Assembly: GCA_030041295.1 (NCBI GenBank)
Contig: JASHOD010000053.1
Location: 62,001-126,000, forward strand
Length of the DNA: 64,000 bases
Source: Nitrososphaerales archaeon
Lineage (GTDB): Archaea; Thermoproteota; Nitrososphaeria; Nitrososphaerales; CADDZS01
Reading direction: 5' to 3'
The first letter of the stretch is position 1, and every line of letters starts with the position of its first letter. The translations under genes and the position numbers were made by a program. The notes beneath the pieces were generated by a model, which made no database searches, had not been told where the DNA came from, and was given only the letters and a program-made list of their open reading frames with translations. This document shows positions 17,442-26,615 of the stretch, piece after piece.

Positions 17442-19031
17442 TTGTTTAGTAAGACGACAAGGAGACTTGCCGATCATAATTATTTGATGGCAATCGACGC
17501 TGGAACGGGGAGCTGTCGGGCAGTCATTTTTGACTCAATGGGAAATCAACTCTCCTTTTCACAAAGGGAATGGGCCCATAAACAACTGAAAGGATTTCCG
17601 TCTTCACAAGTTTTCGACACGACAAATAATTGGAGACTCATCTCCGAATGCGTTCGGGAGTCGATTCGGAGTGCTGAATTGGACCCCCACGCAGTCAAAG
17701 CAGTTAGCTCAACAAGCATGAGAGAGGGGATGGTTCTCTACGACGAAGCAGGAAAAGAAATATGGGCTTGCCCTAACGTTGATTCAAGAGCCGCGAGCGA
17801 AGCCCGGTACTTGATCAAAACTGGAAAAGCTCGTAGAATTTTTTCACTTGCAGGTGATTGGATCTCAATCACGGCGCCTGCGCGCTTTTTATGGATAAGG
17901 AAACACGAGCCAAATGTATTTCGTGAGATCAAACACATTGGAATGTTAAGCGACTGGATTCTATACCGGCTATCCGGCGAGTTTGTCACAGATCCTTCCG
18001 CAGGATCTAGCTCCGGCATGTTCGACTTGAAATCACGAGATTGGTCGAAAGAAATCATGGGAATTTGTGACCTAGAAAGTCATATCTTTCCAAAAGTAAC
18101 TCAACCGGGAACAATTGTTGGAAAGGTGACAAGAAAGGCCTCTCTAGAAACTGGACTCTTGGAAGAGACTCCAGTTGTGGTGGGCGGAGCGGACACCCAG
18201 CTAGGTCTCGTCGGTCTTGGAGTTACAAAGCCAGGACAGGTTACACTTCTCGGAGGAAGTTTCTGGCAGCTAACCATGCTGCTAGACAAAGCCGTGATAG
18301 ATCCAAAAATCCGTCTCAGAACCTTATGCCACGCGGTGCAGAATGAGTGGATGATCGAGGGGATTGGTTTCTATTGCGGTTTGACGATGCGCTGGTTTAG
18401 AGATGCTTTCTGCGAACTTGAAAAGCAAGAAGCGAAAAGAAAAGGTGTTGATCCATACACGCTGATAGAGAAAGAAGCTAGCGTAGTCCCCCCGGGAGCT
18501 AACGGTGTTTTTGGAATCTTTTCAAATATTATGAATTCCAAGAGGTGGGCACATGCATCGCCAGCTTTTATGCAATTTGACATAACAGATCCAGCTCACT
18601 CCGGAAAGAAAGAATGTATTAGGGCGATTGAAGAGGCTGCTGCTTTTGTAGTTATGGGGCACTTGAACATACTTCAATCCTTGTCTAGGGGGAAAGTAAG
18701 AGAGATTACTTTCGCAGGAGGAGGGGCGAAGGGTTATCTTTGGCCGCAAATAATTTCGGACGTCTTGAATGTCAAAGTCCGGACTCCGGTTGTGAAAGAA
18801 TCCACGTCACACGGAGCGGCGATATGTGCGGGAATTGGAGCCGGTCTGTATAATGATCTCGAGACAGCGGGACGAGAATTCGTTAGGTTCGAAGATACAT
18901 TCGAGCCTAAAAGAGCAAACCACGAGAAATATGTCTCGCTCTACGAGAAGTGGCTCCGCCTTTATGGTGAGGTAATGAAAATCTCTGACGCCGGACTACT
19001 AAATCCGCTTTGGAAAGCTGCTGGTGCCTAG
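17442..19031 (+). CDS. Autoinducer-2 kinase (LsrK)-like FGGY-family carbohydrate kinase
   Basis: The 529-residue protein has the FGGY kinase layout: D-A-G-T-G-S phosphate-binding loop at 19-24, S-M-R-E-G after residue 91, catalytic D251 in G-G-A-D-T-Q, and the adenosine motif F-A-G-G-G-A-K-G. From memory it matches E. coli LsrK (530 residues) closely across many blocks, including G-L-T-M-R-W-F-R-D-A-F-C and V-P-P-G. LsrK phosphorylates the quorum signal AI-2 (DPD). The TTG start gives an N-terminal extension of about 14 residues similar to LsrK's. The neighbours are an LsrF-type aldolase, SDR and 2-hydroxyacid dehydrogenase; no LsrB, LsrACD or LsrR is visible. It may act on DPD or on a related keto-sugar or polyol. 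Confidence 0.85.
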   Translation: MFSKTTRRLADHNYLMAIDAGTGSCRAVIFDSMGNQLSFSQREWAHKQLKGFPSSQVFDTTNNWRLISECVRESIRSAELDPHAVKAVSSTSMREGMVLYDEAGKEIWACPNVDSRAASEARYLIKTGKARRIFSLAGDWISITAPARFLWIRKHEPNVFREIKHIGMLSDWILYRLSGEFVTDPSAGSSSGMFDLKSRDWSKEIMGICDLESHIFPKVTQPGTIVGKVTRKASLETGLLEETPVVVGGADTQLGLVGLGVTKPGQVTLLGGSFWQLTMLLDKAVIDPKIRLRTLCHAVQNEWMIEGIGFYCGLTMRWFRDAFCELEKQEAKRKGVDPYTLIEKEASVVPPGANGVFGIFSNIMNSKRWAHASPAFMQFDITDPAHSGKKECIRAIEEAAAFVVMGHLNILQSLSRGKVREITFAGGGAKGYLWPQIISDVLNVKVRTPVVKESTSHGAAICAGIGAGLYNDLETAGREFVRFEDTFEPKRANHEKYVSLYEKWLRLYGEVMKISDAGLLNPLWKAAGA

Positions 19032-19525
19032 GGATAGGTCCAGCTCGGCTTCAGAGATATTGCGTGCCCGCTGACAGTCTCAGCGATCATTTTCAAAGTA
19101 GGTTCCGTATCCATGTAATAGTACTCAATGTCAGGTCCTATTTGGCCGCTCATCAAAACATCGACGCCTTTATTCTTGAACTCCTTCAGAGCAGCATGAA
19201 CATCCTCTTTCTTACTAACAACTGAGACATGGTGCAGTCCTTCTCCATGTTGATCGAGGAATTCTTTGTATATACTCGGGCCTTCGACTGGCTGAAGAAT
19301 TTCAAAGTCTATTGGATCACAATGGACTTCCGCTCCGAGCATTCTGTACGGGGTAGGTTTTCCACGAACCATAGTGTCGTGCAACAAAGGCGATTTGTAA
19401 TCATACACGCTCCACGGTTGCCAGCCGAGCATCTTGTGATAGGCTCCCATTGTCTTTTGCAGATCTCTCACTACAACTGCAACCTGAGTAATTCTCATTC
19501 CTGGCGGAATTGGGTGATGGCTCAT
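19028..19525 (-). CDS. VOC-family (glyoxalase/epimerase-like) protein
   Basis: The 165-residue protein from ATG 19525 has the paired beta-alpha-beta-beta-beta units of VOC proteins. The first starts I-T-Q-V-A-V-V-V-R-D-L, and the second holds G-E-G-L-H-H-V-S-V, whose His and the downstream Glu are expected metal ligands. A strand motif P-I-D-F-E-I-L-Q-P is typical of the methylmalonyl-CoA-epimerase-like branch. A TTG at 19546 would add seven residues. It is convergent with the LsrK-type gene and overlaps its end by 4 bp. The place between LsrK- and LsrF-type genes invites the guess that it performs the missing isomerisation step, but this is only inference. Confidence 0.8.
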   Translation of the reverse strand: MSHHPIPPGMRITQVAVVVRDLQKTMGAYHKMLGWQPWSVYDYKSPLLHDTMVRGKPTPYRMLGAEVHCDPIDFEILQPVEGPSIYKEFLDQHGEGLHHVSVVSKKEDVHAALKEFKNKGVDVLMSGQIGPDIEYYYMDTEPTLKMIAETVSGHAISLKPSWTYP

Positions 19526-19611
19526 TGGTAACTTAGCTCTCTTCAAGCGTCCTTTTTCTAGTTATTGAAAACGGAAGAATGGCTCGATGAGGGGCAGAAT
19601 CGTTATTAGTC

Positions 19612-20490
19612 GTGAAACTGCTCTTTATGACTGATAGGAAAAAGGCGGAGGAAGAGATACAGATGGACTGGGGAATGAAAAATCGATTATCTCGTATGAT
19701 AAAACCTGCAACTGGCAGGTCCGTAATGCTAGCTTGCGACCACGGATATTTCATGGGACCAACAAACAAACTAGAGAATCCGAGAAAGACGATTGAACCA
19801 TTGTTACCTTATGCTGACACACTCGCCGTTACGAGAGGAGTTCTGCGCAACTGCGTAGATCCGAAATGGGATACTCCGATACTGCTTAGGGTTTCAGGTG
19901 GCTCAAGTATACTCAAAGATGATTTGGGCGACGAAGAAATCACAGCTTCTATGAAAGATGCCGTCCGACTAAACGTTGCGGCTGTCGCACTATCAATTTT
20001 CGTAGGCACAGCCCACGAGAAACAGACACTTGTCAATCTCTCTAAACTCGTCGACGAGGGGGGAGAGTACGGAATGCCAGTCATGGCGATCACTGCGGTT
20101 GGAAAGGAACTTGATAAGAGAGATGCAAAGTACCTCGCGCTTGCTTGCCGCTTGGCAGCCGAGATAGGGGTTCAAGTCGTAAAGACGTACTACTGCGAAG
20201 ATTTCACCAAAGTCGTCAACGGCTGTCCAGTTCCGCTCGTAGTGGCTGGAGGTCCAAAACTGAATACCGAAGAAGACGTCTTCAACCTAGCATTCAACGC
20301 GGTAAGAGAGGGCGCAGTGGGTGTGGATATGGGACGAAATATCTGGCAGAATGAGAATCCTGTTGCAATGATCAAAGGAATCAGAGCAATCGTTCACGAG
20401 AACGCAAATGTGAGAGAAGCCCTTCAGGTATTCAACGAGAATAAGAAGACTCCTTCAACGCAAAGAATAGAGAATCCCATTCACGCTTGA
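19612..20490 (+). CDS. LsrF-type class I aldolase/thiolase
   Basis: The 292-residue protein is a DhnA/DeoC-fold class I aldolase very like LsrF (from memory). C-D-H-G-Y-F at 42-47 corresponds to the LsrF D-H-G-Y-F, and K191 in V-V-K-T-Y-Y is the Schiff-base lysine. G-V-D-M-G-R-N-I near the C-terminus binds the phosphate. LsrF transfers an acetyl group from 3-hydroxy-2,4-pentadione-5-phosphate to CoA; relatives act on fructose-1,6-bisphosphate. The longest frame begins at GTG 19612; ATG at 19627 (M-T-D-R-K-K) is an alternative. It follows the VOC gene on the other strand and precedes a hairpin, so it may have its own promoter. Confidence 0.86.
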   Translation: MKLLFMTDRKKAEEEIQMDWGMKNRLSRMIKPATGRSVMLACDHGYFMGPTNKLENPRKTIEPLLPYADTLAVTRGVLRNCVDPKWDTPILLRVSGGSSILKDDLGDEEITASMKDAVRLNVAAVALSIFVGTAHEKQTLVNLSKLVDEGGEYGMPVMAITAVGKELDKRDAKYLALACRLAAEIGVQVVKTYYCEDFTKVVNGCPVPLVVAGGPKLNTEEDVFNLAFNAVREGAVGVDMGRNIWQNENPVAMIKGIRAIVHENANVREALQVFNENKKTPSTQRIENPIHA

Positions 20491-20503
20491 AAAAGACAAA
20501 TCT

Positions 20504-20538
20504 AGTGTTTGGCTTTTTTCTTAGTTTCGCCAAACACT
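20504..20538 (+). terminator. Perfect 10-bp inverted repeat between lsrF-like and M24 genes
   Basis: Arms AGTGTTTGGC (20504-20513) and GCCAAACACT (20529-20538) are exact complements with a 15-base, T-rich loop. A further T-rich stretch follows. It sits 13 bp after the aldolase stop and 40 bp before the peptidase start. A hairpin terminator is the simplest reading; an operator for the peptidase gene is possible. Confidence 0.5.
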
Positions 20539-20577
20539 TATCTCGGTTTTTGCTCTGACGAATGATGTACGATTGAC

Positions 20578-21786
20578 TTGAGTCTTAAGGGAAAAGACAG
20601 TCCTCGAAAGAGGTGCGAAGCTCTTGCTGAAAAAATGCAAGAGATGAAATTAGACCTAGCCATAATCTCAAATCCAAAACATATTTTCTATTTTACAGGA
20701 TTTCCTTCAAATCTCAACATGTATCTTACGCTCATGAAGGGGCCGCGTTCAACCTCATTTCTTGCAATTCGAAGCGACGGACAGTCTTCAATTCTAGTGG
20801 GAGAAAGCGAAATTTCAAACCCTTGGTTGAAAGAGACTGTGAAGACGAAAAATCCTTTGAAGAGCATCTTTTCAGATGGCGAAATCGAAACCTATACTGA
20901 TTATGACCCAAATAATCGAATCGTAGTTTATGCAGATTATTTGTCTGGCAAATTTTCAAAGTGGCTAGGAAAATTAGATGGCAATCCTAGCAGGATTGGG
21001 ATAGAGGATTGGCATCTCAGCGATCTTTACCTGTCTGCAATTTCTGGTTCTCTCGGAGCAAAAGAGAGAGTAGGAATTTCAAGACTGATTTTGTCTATGC
21101 GTAAGACAAAGGGAAAGGACGAAATCCAATATTTGAAGAACTCGACGCATATGCTTGACTTCGCATACAAGTGCGCAAAACGTAGTTCAAAACCCGGAAA
21201 AAGCGAGGTGGATGTTTACCGGGAAATGAATTACAATGCGTTCAAGGAATATGGTCCCTTCGGTTGGGTCATAGGCGACCATGTTTCTGGTGAGAGGTCC
21301 CTTGGAGTGGGCGGGTGGGCGACAAACAGAGTCCTAAGAAGGGGAGATACACTGATTTTAGATTTACAAGCTGCTTCGAATAATTACTGGTCGGACTTAT
21401 GCAGAACGTTCGTAGTTGGAGAAACAAAAGCGAGAAAGGAGCAAAAGCAAGTCGCTGACACGCTGATCAAATCACTAGAAAAAGCAGAGGAAATTATGAA
21501 ACCTGGAGTGAAGGGGAAGGAAATTTTTTCCGCAGTCAATGATGTTATCACAAATGCCGGCTATCCGAAAATTCTCCATCACGTCGGTCATTCAATCGGA
21601 CTCGACGATCAAGAACCACCCTGGTTCATTCCTTCTTCCAAAGAAGAAATAACCGAAGGGAGCGTGGTCGTTGTTGAACCTGGAATCTACAAGCGATCCG
21701 CTGGCGGCATAAGGATCGAAGACGCGTACGTAATCACAAAGAAGGGCAACGAAAGAGTCTCGCGTTTTCCAAGGGGGCTTACATAA
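20578..21786 (+). CDS. M24-family metallopeptidase (Xaa-Pro dipeptidase-like)
   Basis: The 402-residue protein has an N-terminal creatinase-like domain (about 10-160) and a C-terminal pita-bread domain. All five metal ligands are visible: D262, D273, H338, E367 and E381. Such enzymes cleave Xaa-Pro bonds or related amides using Mn2+ or Co2+. The TTG start at 20578 (M-S-L-K-G-K) is the first in frame. It lies 87 bp after the aldolase across the hairpin and ends one base from the convergent nucleotidyltransferase-fold gene. It may be involved in peptide recycling rather than the kinase pathway. Confidence 0.88.
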   Translation: MSLKGKDSPRKRCEALAEKMQEMKLDLAIISNPKHIFYFTGFPSNLNMYLTLMKGPRSTSFLAIRSDGQSSILVGESEISNPWLKETVKTKNPLKSIFSDGEIETYTDYDPNNRIVVYADYLSGKFSKWLGKLDGNPSRIGIEDWHLSDLYLSAISGSLGAKERVGISRLILSMRKTKGKDEIQYLKNSTHMLDFAYKCAKRSSKPGKSEVDVYREMNYNAFKEYGPFGWVIGDHVSGERSLGVGGWATNRVLRRGDTLILDLQAASNNYWSDLCRTFVVGETKARKEQKQVADTLIKSLEKAEEIMKPGVKGKEIFSAVNDVITNAGYPKILHHVGHSIGLDDQEPPWFIPSSKEEITEGSVVVVEPGIYKRSAGGIRIEDAYVITKKGNERVSRFPRGLT

Positions 21787-22587
21787 CTACTGGTTTTTGG
21801 TGGTCGCCGAAGCCTCGAAAAAATTGCTATCGACAACTTTCTTATCATCTTCAGGCAGCTCGTACCATCGAACTTTTTCTCCGAGCTTCGCGCGCATGCT
21901 CCACCTCATTGACTTGGGCATACTTGCGATGGTCTGTTTTAGAAGTTCAATTCTTTCCTTTACCAATTCCCTTTGTTCATCGGTTAGTTTGAAACTCGAA
22001 AGGGCGGAGTCTATTCGGTCCAAATTTAGCGTAGTGGTCTTCCACAATCCCCAATCATTCGCGCACAGCTTCCCGACGTACTTCACGTTAATTCTTTCCG
22101 GATCTTCGTCACTTTGAGAAATTTCGTGATCGAGTAACAGAGATATTACGTCACGGTACTCTCGATCTGTTATCTCGTAGACTTGGAGCTTTGTCAGTAG
22201 AAGGTCAACGAGCGGAAGAGTAATCTTGTCGAGCTTTATTCTATGAGAGAAATCGAACTTGTGACACATTTCAAATATATTAAGAAAGATATCAACACGT
22301 CTGTTATTCGAAAAGTCATTGAAAATCATTCGATCGTAGTTCATTGCATTGAATTTTTCCCTGGGGGAATAGCCGAGTTCTTGGAACAGCTTTTTTAACG
22401 CAGACGACTGGTTTCTCAACCCGATTAGATCAATATCCGCGTAGCTTCTCTTTAATGCAAGGATTTGGCTGCTCGGACATCGAAGTCTAAAAGCGATACC
22501 ACCGATTAGTCGGAGGTCAACGTGGTTTGATTCTGCTCGGGCGAGGATTCTTTGAGCTTCAAGGACTCCGTCTGCTTCGGGAACCAG
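21787..22587 (-). CDS. Nucleotidyltransferase-fold protein with a possible CTG start
   Basis: The frame from the stop to TTG 22419 gives 210 residues, but the open frame and its conserved motifs go on upstream to about 22629. The extra part holds R-L-I-G-G-I-A-F-R-L-R and Y-A-D-I-D-L-I-G, the G-G and D-x-D signatures of nucleotidyltransferase-fold proteins, and the later R-V-D-I-F-L gives the third acid. No ATG, GTG or TTG occurs in that part; CTG at 22585-22587 (V-P-E-A-D-G-V) gives a natural N-terminus and 266 residues. The family may modify RNA, small molecules or proteins; some members are antitoxin partners. It is adjacent and convergent to the M24 gene. If CTG is not used, the gene has lost its start. 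Confidence 0.6.
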   Translation of the reverse strand: MVPEADGVLEAQRILARAESNHVDLRLIGGIAFRLRCPSSQILALKRSYADIDLIGLRNQSSALKKLFQELGYSPREKFNAMNYDRMIFNDFSNNRRVDIFLNIFEMCHKFDFSHRIKLDKITLPLVDLLLTKLQVYEITDREYRDVISLLLDHEISQSDEDPERINVKYVGKLCANDWGLWKTTTLNLDRIDSALSSFKLTDEQRELVKERIELLKQTIASMPKSMRWSMRAKLGEKVRWYELPEDDKKVVDSNFFEASATTKNQ

Positions 22588-22876
22588 TTGTATGACCCTC
22601 TTTGCTGAGCTCGATCCTCTTTCACGTAATTAAGTAAAGCTTCGTTTCTCGGTTTTGATAAGATCGCATTCGAGTGGAATTCTCCCTCTACAGGATCCTA
22701 GTCAAATTTCGAGAGACCCCAGCTGTTCCAATTTTCTTATGGTTGAAAGGAAAAAGCTTGGAACCTTGAATATACTTCGGAATGTAGATCAGTTTATCAC
22801 TGCTGACATTCGAAGGCATAATCTCCGGCTATTCTGGAATACTTTCCTTCCAAGCAAAGTCACAGGGAGTTACAAA

Positions 22877-24163
22877 ATGGGCACTAGTGCAAATAATTCA
22901 ATTGATTCTAACGATCAAGAAGATGGAGGAGCGGCCCAAGCAAATAACACGCAATTCATAAGCTACATTTTCTCTTCCGCCGTTGCCAACGCGGTTCTTC
23001 CAGTTTTTTACATATTCATTCCACTGTTTGCTGTTGCAATCCATGCAAACGCTCTTGAGCTCGGATTGGTCGGGGGGACATCGTATGCAGTATACTCATT
23101 CATGCCTTTCATTATGGGTCACTTTTCTGATCGAAGTGGCTCTCGAAAATTCTTCATTCTTACCTCGTTCATTCTACTTTGCTTGGTCTCATTCCTATAC
23201 TCTTTGACGACTAGTCCAATTACGCTAATCCTAATTCGATTGGTCGAAGGTACTGGGTGGGCAATGCTGTGGCCCGCGATCGAAGCCGCTATAACTGAAG
23301 ATCCATTCAGGGAACCTAGGAAGTCTCTGAGCATTTTCAATTACACTTGGTCTGGAGGTGCAATGTTCGGACCACTAATTGGGACGTTCCTTGTGACAGT
23401 TTACTCGTACAGATTTGCTTTCATAGTGAGCGGAGTATTCTTTGCAATTTTAATCTCGGTAAATTCATGGATGATGATTACTCAGAGGCCCCATTTCTCT
23501 CCCTCGAAAATTGAGAATTTGGAAAATGAAGTTCATGTCTCGCTTCTCCATTCAATTCGTCAAGTTCTCCTGCCTTCGGATGAGAAGAAGGGCTTTCGGA
23601 TTTGGACTTGCTTGGTCACGACATGTCTTTCCGCTCTGACATCGAGCGTATTCTTCACGTTCTTTGGACCATATGCGACCAAAACAGTTGGTCTGGGCTT
23701 GGTGCTTGTTGGTGTGATAACGACGACGTACGGTGTCGTGCGATTTTTGACGTACATTCTCTTTGCAAAACAATCCTTACGTGACAGATTTTTCGACCAA
23801 GGTAATCGAGTGAGGAACACATTATCCTTTGCCGCTTTAGCATCGCTTTCAACACTCATTTTGATGATAAAAGATCAAACCGGTGCGCTATACTTCCTCG
23901 CTTTCGCTCTTTTTGCAATCGGCTATTCTGTAGTCTATGCAATTTCCCAAGTCACGCTAATTGCGGAGAGCACCAAGGAGCACATAGGAGCCGGAGCGGG
24001 ACTTTTCGAATCCTCAATAGGTATCGGAGGGCTGGTCGGGCCTATCGTTGCCGGTGCTATTTCGTCTGGTACGCTCACGGTCTCTTTTGTAGTACCCGCC
24101 GCTGGCCTTGGGGTTGCCCTGCTCTTACTCCTATTTCTAGGAGTAGTTAGGAAAAGGGCTTGA
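22877..24163 (+). CDS. Major facilitator superfamily transporter
   Basis: From ATG 22877 the product has 428 residues and about 12 hydrophobic helices. The loop between helices 2 and 3 reads G-H-F-S-D-R-S-G-S-R, the MFS signature. A second half repeats the pattern with a longer cytoplasmic loop near residue 190. A longer frame reaches back to 22655, but its first 74 residues are polar, atypical and overlap the promoter region of the divergent gene. It would exchange a small solute across the cell membrane. It is convergent with the M29-like gene. Confidence 0.82.
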   Translation: MGTSANNSIDSNDQEDGGAAQANNTQFISYIFSSAVANAVLPVFYIFIPLFAVAIHANALELGLVGGTSYAVYSFMPFIMGHFSDRSGSRKFFILTSFILLCLVSFLYSLTTSPITLILIRLVEGTGWAMLWPAIEAAITEDPFREPRKSLSIFNYTWSGGAMFGPLIGTFLVTVYSYRFAFIVSGVFFAILISVNSWMMITQRPHFSPSKIENLENEVHVSLLHSIRQVLLPSDEKKGFRIWTCLVTTCLSALTSSVFFTFFGPYATKTVGLGLVLVGVITTTYGVVRFLTYILFAKQSLRDRFFDQGNRVRNTLSFAALASLSTLILMIKDQTGALYFLAFALFAIGYSVVYAISQVTLIAESTKEHIGAGAGLFESSIGIGGLVGPIVAGAISSGTLTVSFVVPAAGLGVALLLLLFLGVVRKRA

Positions 24164-24216
24164 AACTCGATGGGCACGGGATTCAATCGCGAAAAAGGGT
24201 TCAATTTTTCGCTTTG

Positions 24217-25296
24217 CTAACGATTCTTTTTCCTCGTTAGGATCTGAGCAGCTTCCACCAAGTCAGAATGAACATACTTTCCGTCTTTTATGATAACTTG
24301 ACCATCGTTCGCCTGGAGCGTTGGTCGCAGTGTAATGCCGTCCGAATGTGATATCGCTTTTGTATCCAACGCCGCAAAGGTCTTGCTCTGGTTCCCGAGA
24401 CCCCATTCCAAAACGCCAAAAATTCTTTCGTCCTCTAGAACGTTTCCCGTGAGTTTCGCGCCGGGATTGCAACCGTACGAGAGGTGCGCTAGTATGAACA
24501 TGTTCTCGTCGTTTAGAGATCGGAGCCATTTCTCGTAGACCTTGGCCTGAGGGCCGCCAAAACACCGCTTCACGCGACCGTTCCGAATTTCCATTTTCAC
24601 AGGACCTCTCAGCAGTCCAAGCTCGTCGGGTGGGTTGACAGATCCATCGAAAACTATGGTTCCGTTTATTGTTTCTTCCACCGGCGCCCAATCAACCTGC
24701 CCGAGTAGCATATACTCACCCGGACCATTTACATCGCCCTCGACTAAAACGGGTCGCTTTGGATCGTTTTCGAAGCTGATGTCTGTTCCGCCGGGAGTCG
24801 TGTAGTGCATTGATCGTGATTCTCTAGTCACGCGCTGGAGTACTCTCTGAAATTCGAGCAACTTTGGCACATCGACTTCACCGATACATCGGTTCGCCAT
24901 GTCGACGCTCATACCGACGAGGCACATGTATCTCGTGCGCTTTCTGTCCATCGCTTCCTCGTAGACCCTAGAGTAGAGGAGCCACTTTCTATTTAGCTCG
25001 ATCCAGACGTCCGATTCCTTTACGGCCCCGATGAGACTGTCTAGTGGAAGGTACGGTTCTGCGGCGCGCCCGACGTAAGGTGGAGCAAAATTCTTCAATA
25101 CTAGGGGTCTCGCGTCAAGAGAAACGGCCGCATTCTCAACTGCTTGGACAAAATCCAAGTCGCTCTCGTTGTCGCACGTTATTGCAACAGTTTCACCCTT
25201 CTGGGTTTTCAGAAGGTCCTTTACTAGTTTTACCGCTGTTTTCGAATTCTTTGTTTTAGAAAGAGAGGATGGCATTTTTGTAATATCACCACTCAA
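24217..25296 (-). CDS. M29-family aminopeptidase / NicX-like metalloenzyme
   Basis: The 359-residue protein follows the M29 pattern. An N-terminal alpha/beta domain (1-130) precedes a metal-binding C-terminal part. Visible motifs are V-E-G-D-V-N-G-P-G-E, A-H-L-S-Y-G-C-N-P-G-A, E-W-G-L-G-N-Q and S-H-S-D-G-I. The Glu, His and Asp residues in these are the expected metal ligands. In this fold some members are leucyl aminopeptidases, while NicX is the 2,5-dihydroxypyridine 5,6-dioxygenase of nicotinate breakdown. Motifs do not separate the two here. It is divergent from the DUF917 gene across a 74-bp promoter region. Confidence 0.72.
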   Translation of the reverse strand: MSGDITKMPSSLSKTKNSKTAVKLVKDLLKTQKGETVAITCDNESDLDFVQAVENAAVSLDARPLVLKNFAPPYVGRAAEPYLPLDSLIGAVKESDVWIELNRKWLLYSRVYEEAMDRKRTRYMCLVGMSVDMANRCIGEVDVPKLLEFQRVLQRVTRESRSMHYTTPGGTDISFENDPKRPVLVEGDVNGPGEYMLLGQVDWAPVEETINGTIVFDGSVNPPDELGLLRGPVKMEIRNGRVKRCFGGPQAKVYEKWLRSLNDENMFILAHLSYGCNPGAKLTGNVLEDERIFGVLEWGLGNQSKTFAALDTKAISHSDGITLRPTLQANDGQVIIKDGKYVHSDLVEAAQILTRKKNR

Positions 25297-25370
25297 TGTA
25301 GAATTTAAAAATCAGACCTAAATCAAACTTCTTCAGTGAGACGGAAAAATAAGGAGAGGATGATCACATT

Positions 25371-26480
25371 TTGAGGACGTTATCCAAAACAGACATTGAA
25401 AATCTGATCGTCGGAGCGACAATACTAGGCACCGGCGGGGGTGGTTCTCCGGAAGAAGGGCTAAGGTCACTCATGGCTCAGTACAATCGAGGAAAAAAAC
25501 TGCAGGTTGCATCTATTCAAGAGCTGCAGGACGACGATAGAATCGCGAGTCCTTATTTTGTTGGTTCCGTTGCCCCCACATCGATGGGAAAACACGCTGG
25601 AAAGGAGAAGAAGGTCGTCTTTGAAGATCCAATCGCTGCATCATTCAAATTACTCGAGGATGGAATGGGCAAGAAGATCGCGGCAACAGTTTCAACGGAG
25701 ATAGGTGGAGGTAACACCGCAGCATCGCTTGCAATTGCGTCAAAACTAGGACTGCCTACGATTGACGGGGATCTTATGGGGCGAGCGGGCCCGGAGCTTC
25801 ATCAGAGTACAGTCCACATCTTTTCGCTTTCGATGGCTCCTTCCGCGATATCAAGTGAAACTGGGAACCAATTTCTTGTGGAAAGCTACTCTGGAATAGA
25901 CGATTACGAGGCGATTGCAAGATACGCGAGCGTGATAGCAGGAGGTCATGTGGGTGTGGTCGACTGCCCACTGGAAGTCTCAAAGGCTAGAGAATGCATT
26001 GTAAAGGGAAGTATTTCCAAATGCATCGAAATTGGCCAAGCTAGGAGGGAAGCAACAGAAAATCGAGGGGGAGATCCTATCGAAGCGGTTTTGAGCAAAC
26101 TCGTAAACGGAAGGAAGATATTCGAGGGCGTTGTCTCAAAGTATTCTTGGAAGGACGAGAAAGGATTTCTATTCGCCGAAGCTCATGTCTCTGGTACGGG
26201 CGAATTCGAGGGGAGGAAGCTAAAAAGTTCAATCATGAATGAACACATCATGTGCTGGATTAACGGCGCTCCGGCGGTCATGCCGCCTGACTTGATAATG
26301 TTCCTCGATCCAAAGACCGCTCTCGGAATCACGAACGACAAACTAGCAAAATCAAAGAAGGTCGTAGTCTTGGGTTCGAGCATTGACAAAGTCTGGCGAA
26401 AGAAAAGAGGTCTTGAGCTGTTCGGGCCTAGACATTTCGGACATCAAAATGACTATGTCCCCTTTGAAAAATTGCACTGA
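25371..26480 (+). CDS. DUF917-family protein (S-methyl-thiohydantoin desulfurase-like)
   Basis: The 369-residue protein has the glycine-rich turn L-G-T-G-G-G-G-S-P at 18-26, typical of DUF917, followed by E-I-G-G-G-N-T and I-D-G-D-L-M-G-R-A. DUF917 proteins often sit beside hydantoinase/oxoprolinase genes and one was shown to desulfurise S-methyl-thiohydantoin. The TTG start (M-R-T-L-S-K) is the first in frame. Its neighbours are the NicX/M29-like gene and the peptide/opine-type ABC importer, so it probably acts on an imported cyclic amide. The exact reaction is not readable. Confidence 0.8.
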   Translation: MRTLSKTDIENLIVGATILGTGGGGSPEEGLRSLMAQYNRGKKLQVASIQELQDDDRIASPYFVGSVAPTSMGKHAGKEKKVVFEDPIAASFKLLEDGMGKKIAATVSTEIGGGNTAASLAIASKLGLPTIDGDLMGRAGPELHQSTVHIFSLSMAPSAISSETGNQFLVESYSGIDDYEAIARYASVIAGGHVGVVDCPLEVSKARECIVKGSISKCIEIGQARREATENRGGDPIEAVLSKLVNGRKIFEGVVSKYSWKDEKGFLFAEAHVSGTGEFEGRKLKSSIMNEHIMCWINGAPAVMPPDLIMFLDPKTALGITNDKLAKSKKVVVLGSSIDKVWRKKRGLELFGPRHFGHQNDYVPFEKLH

Positions 26481-26615
26481 TGACTTCATTCCAATCATTA
26501 AAGCGACTATAACTCTCCGGCCCCTTGTAGACTGCAGTTCGTGCAAAGGATAAAATGCGAGTATAGAGCGACCGTTTAATTGCAAGTCTAAAAAGAGAAG
26601 AGACGCACACAACGA

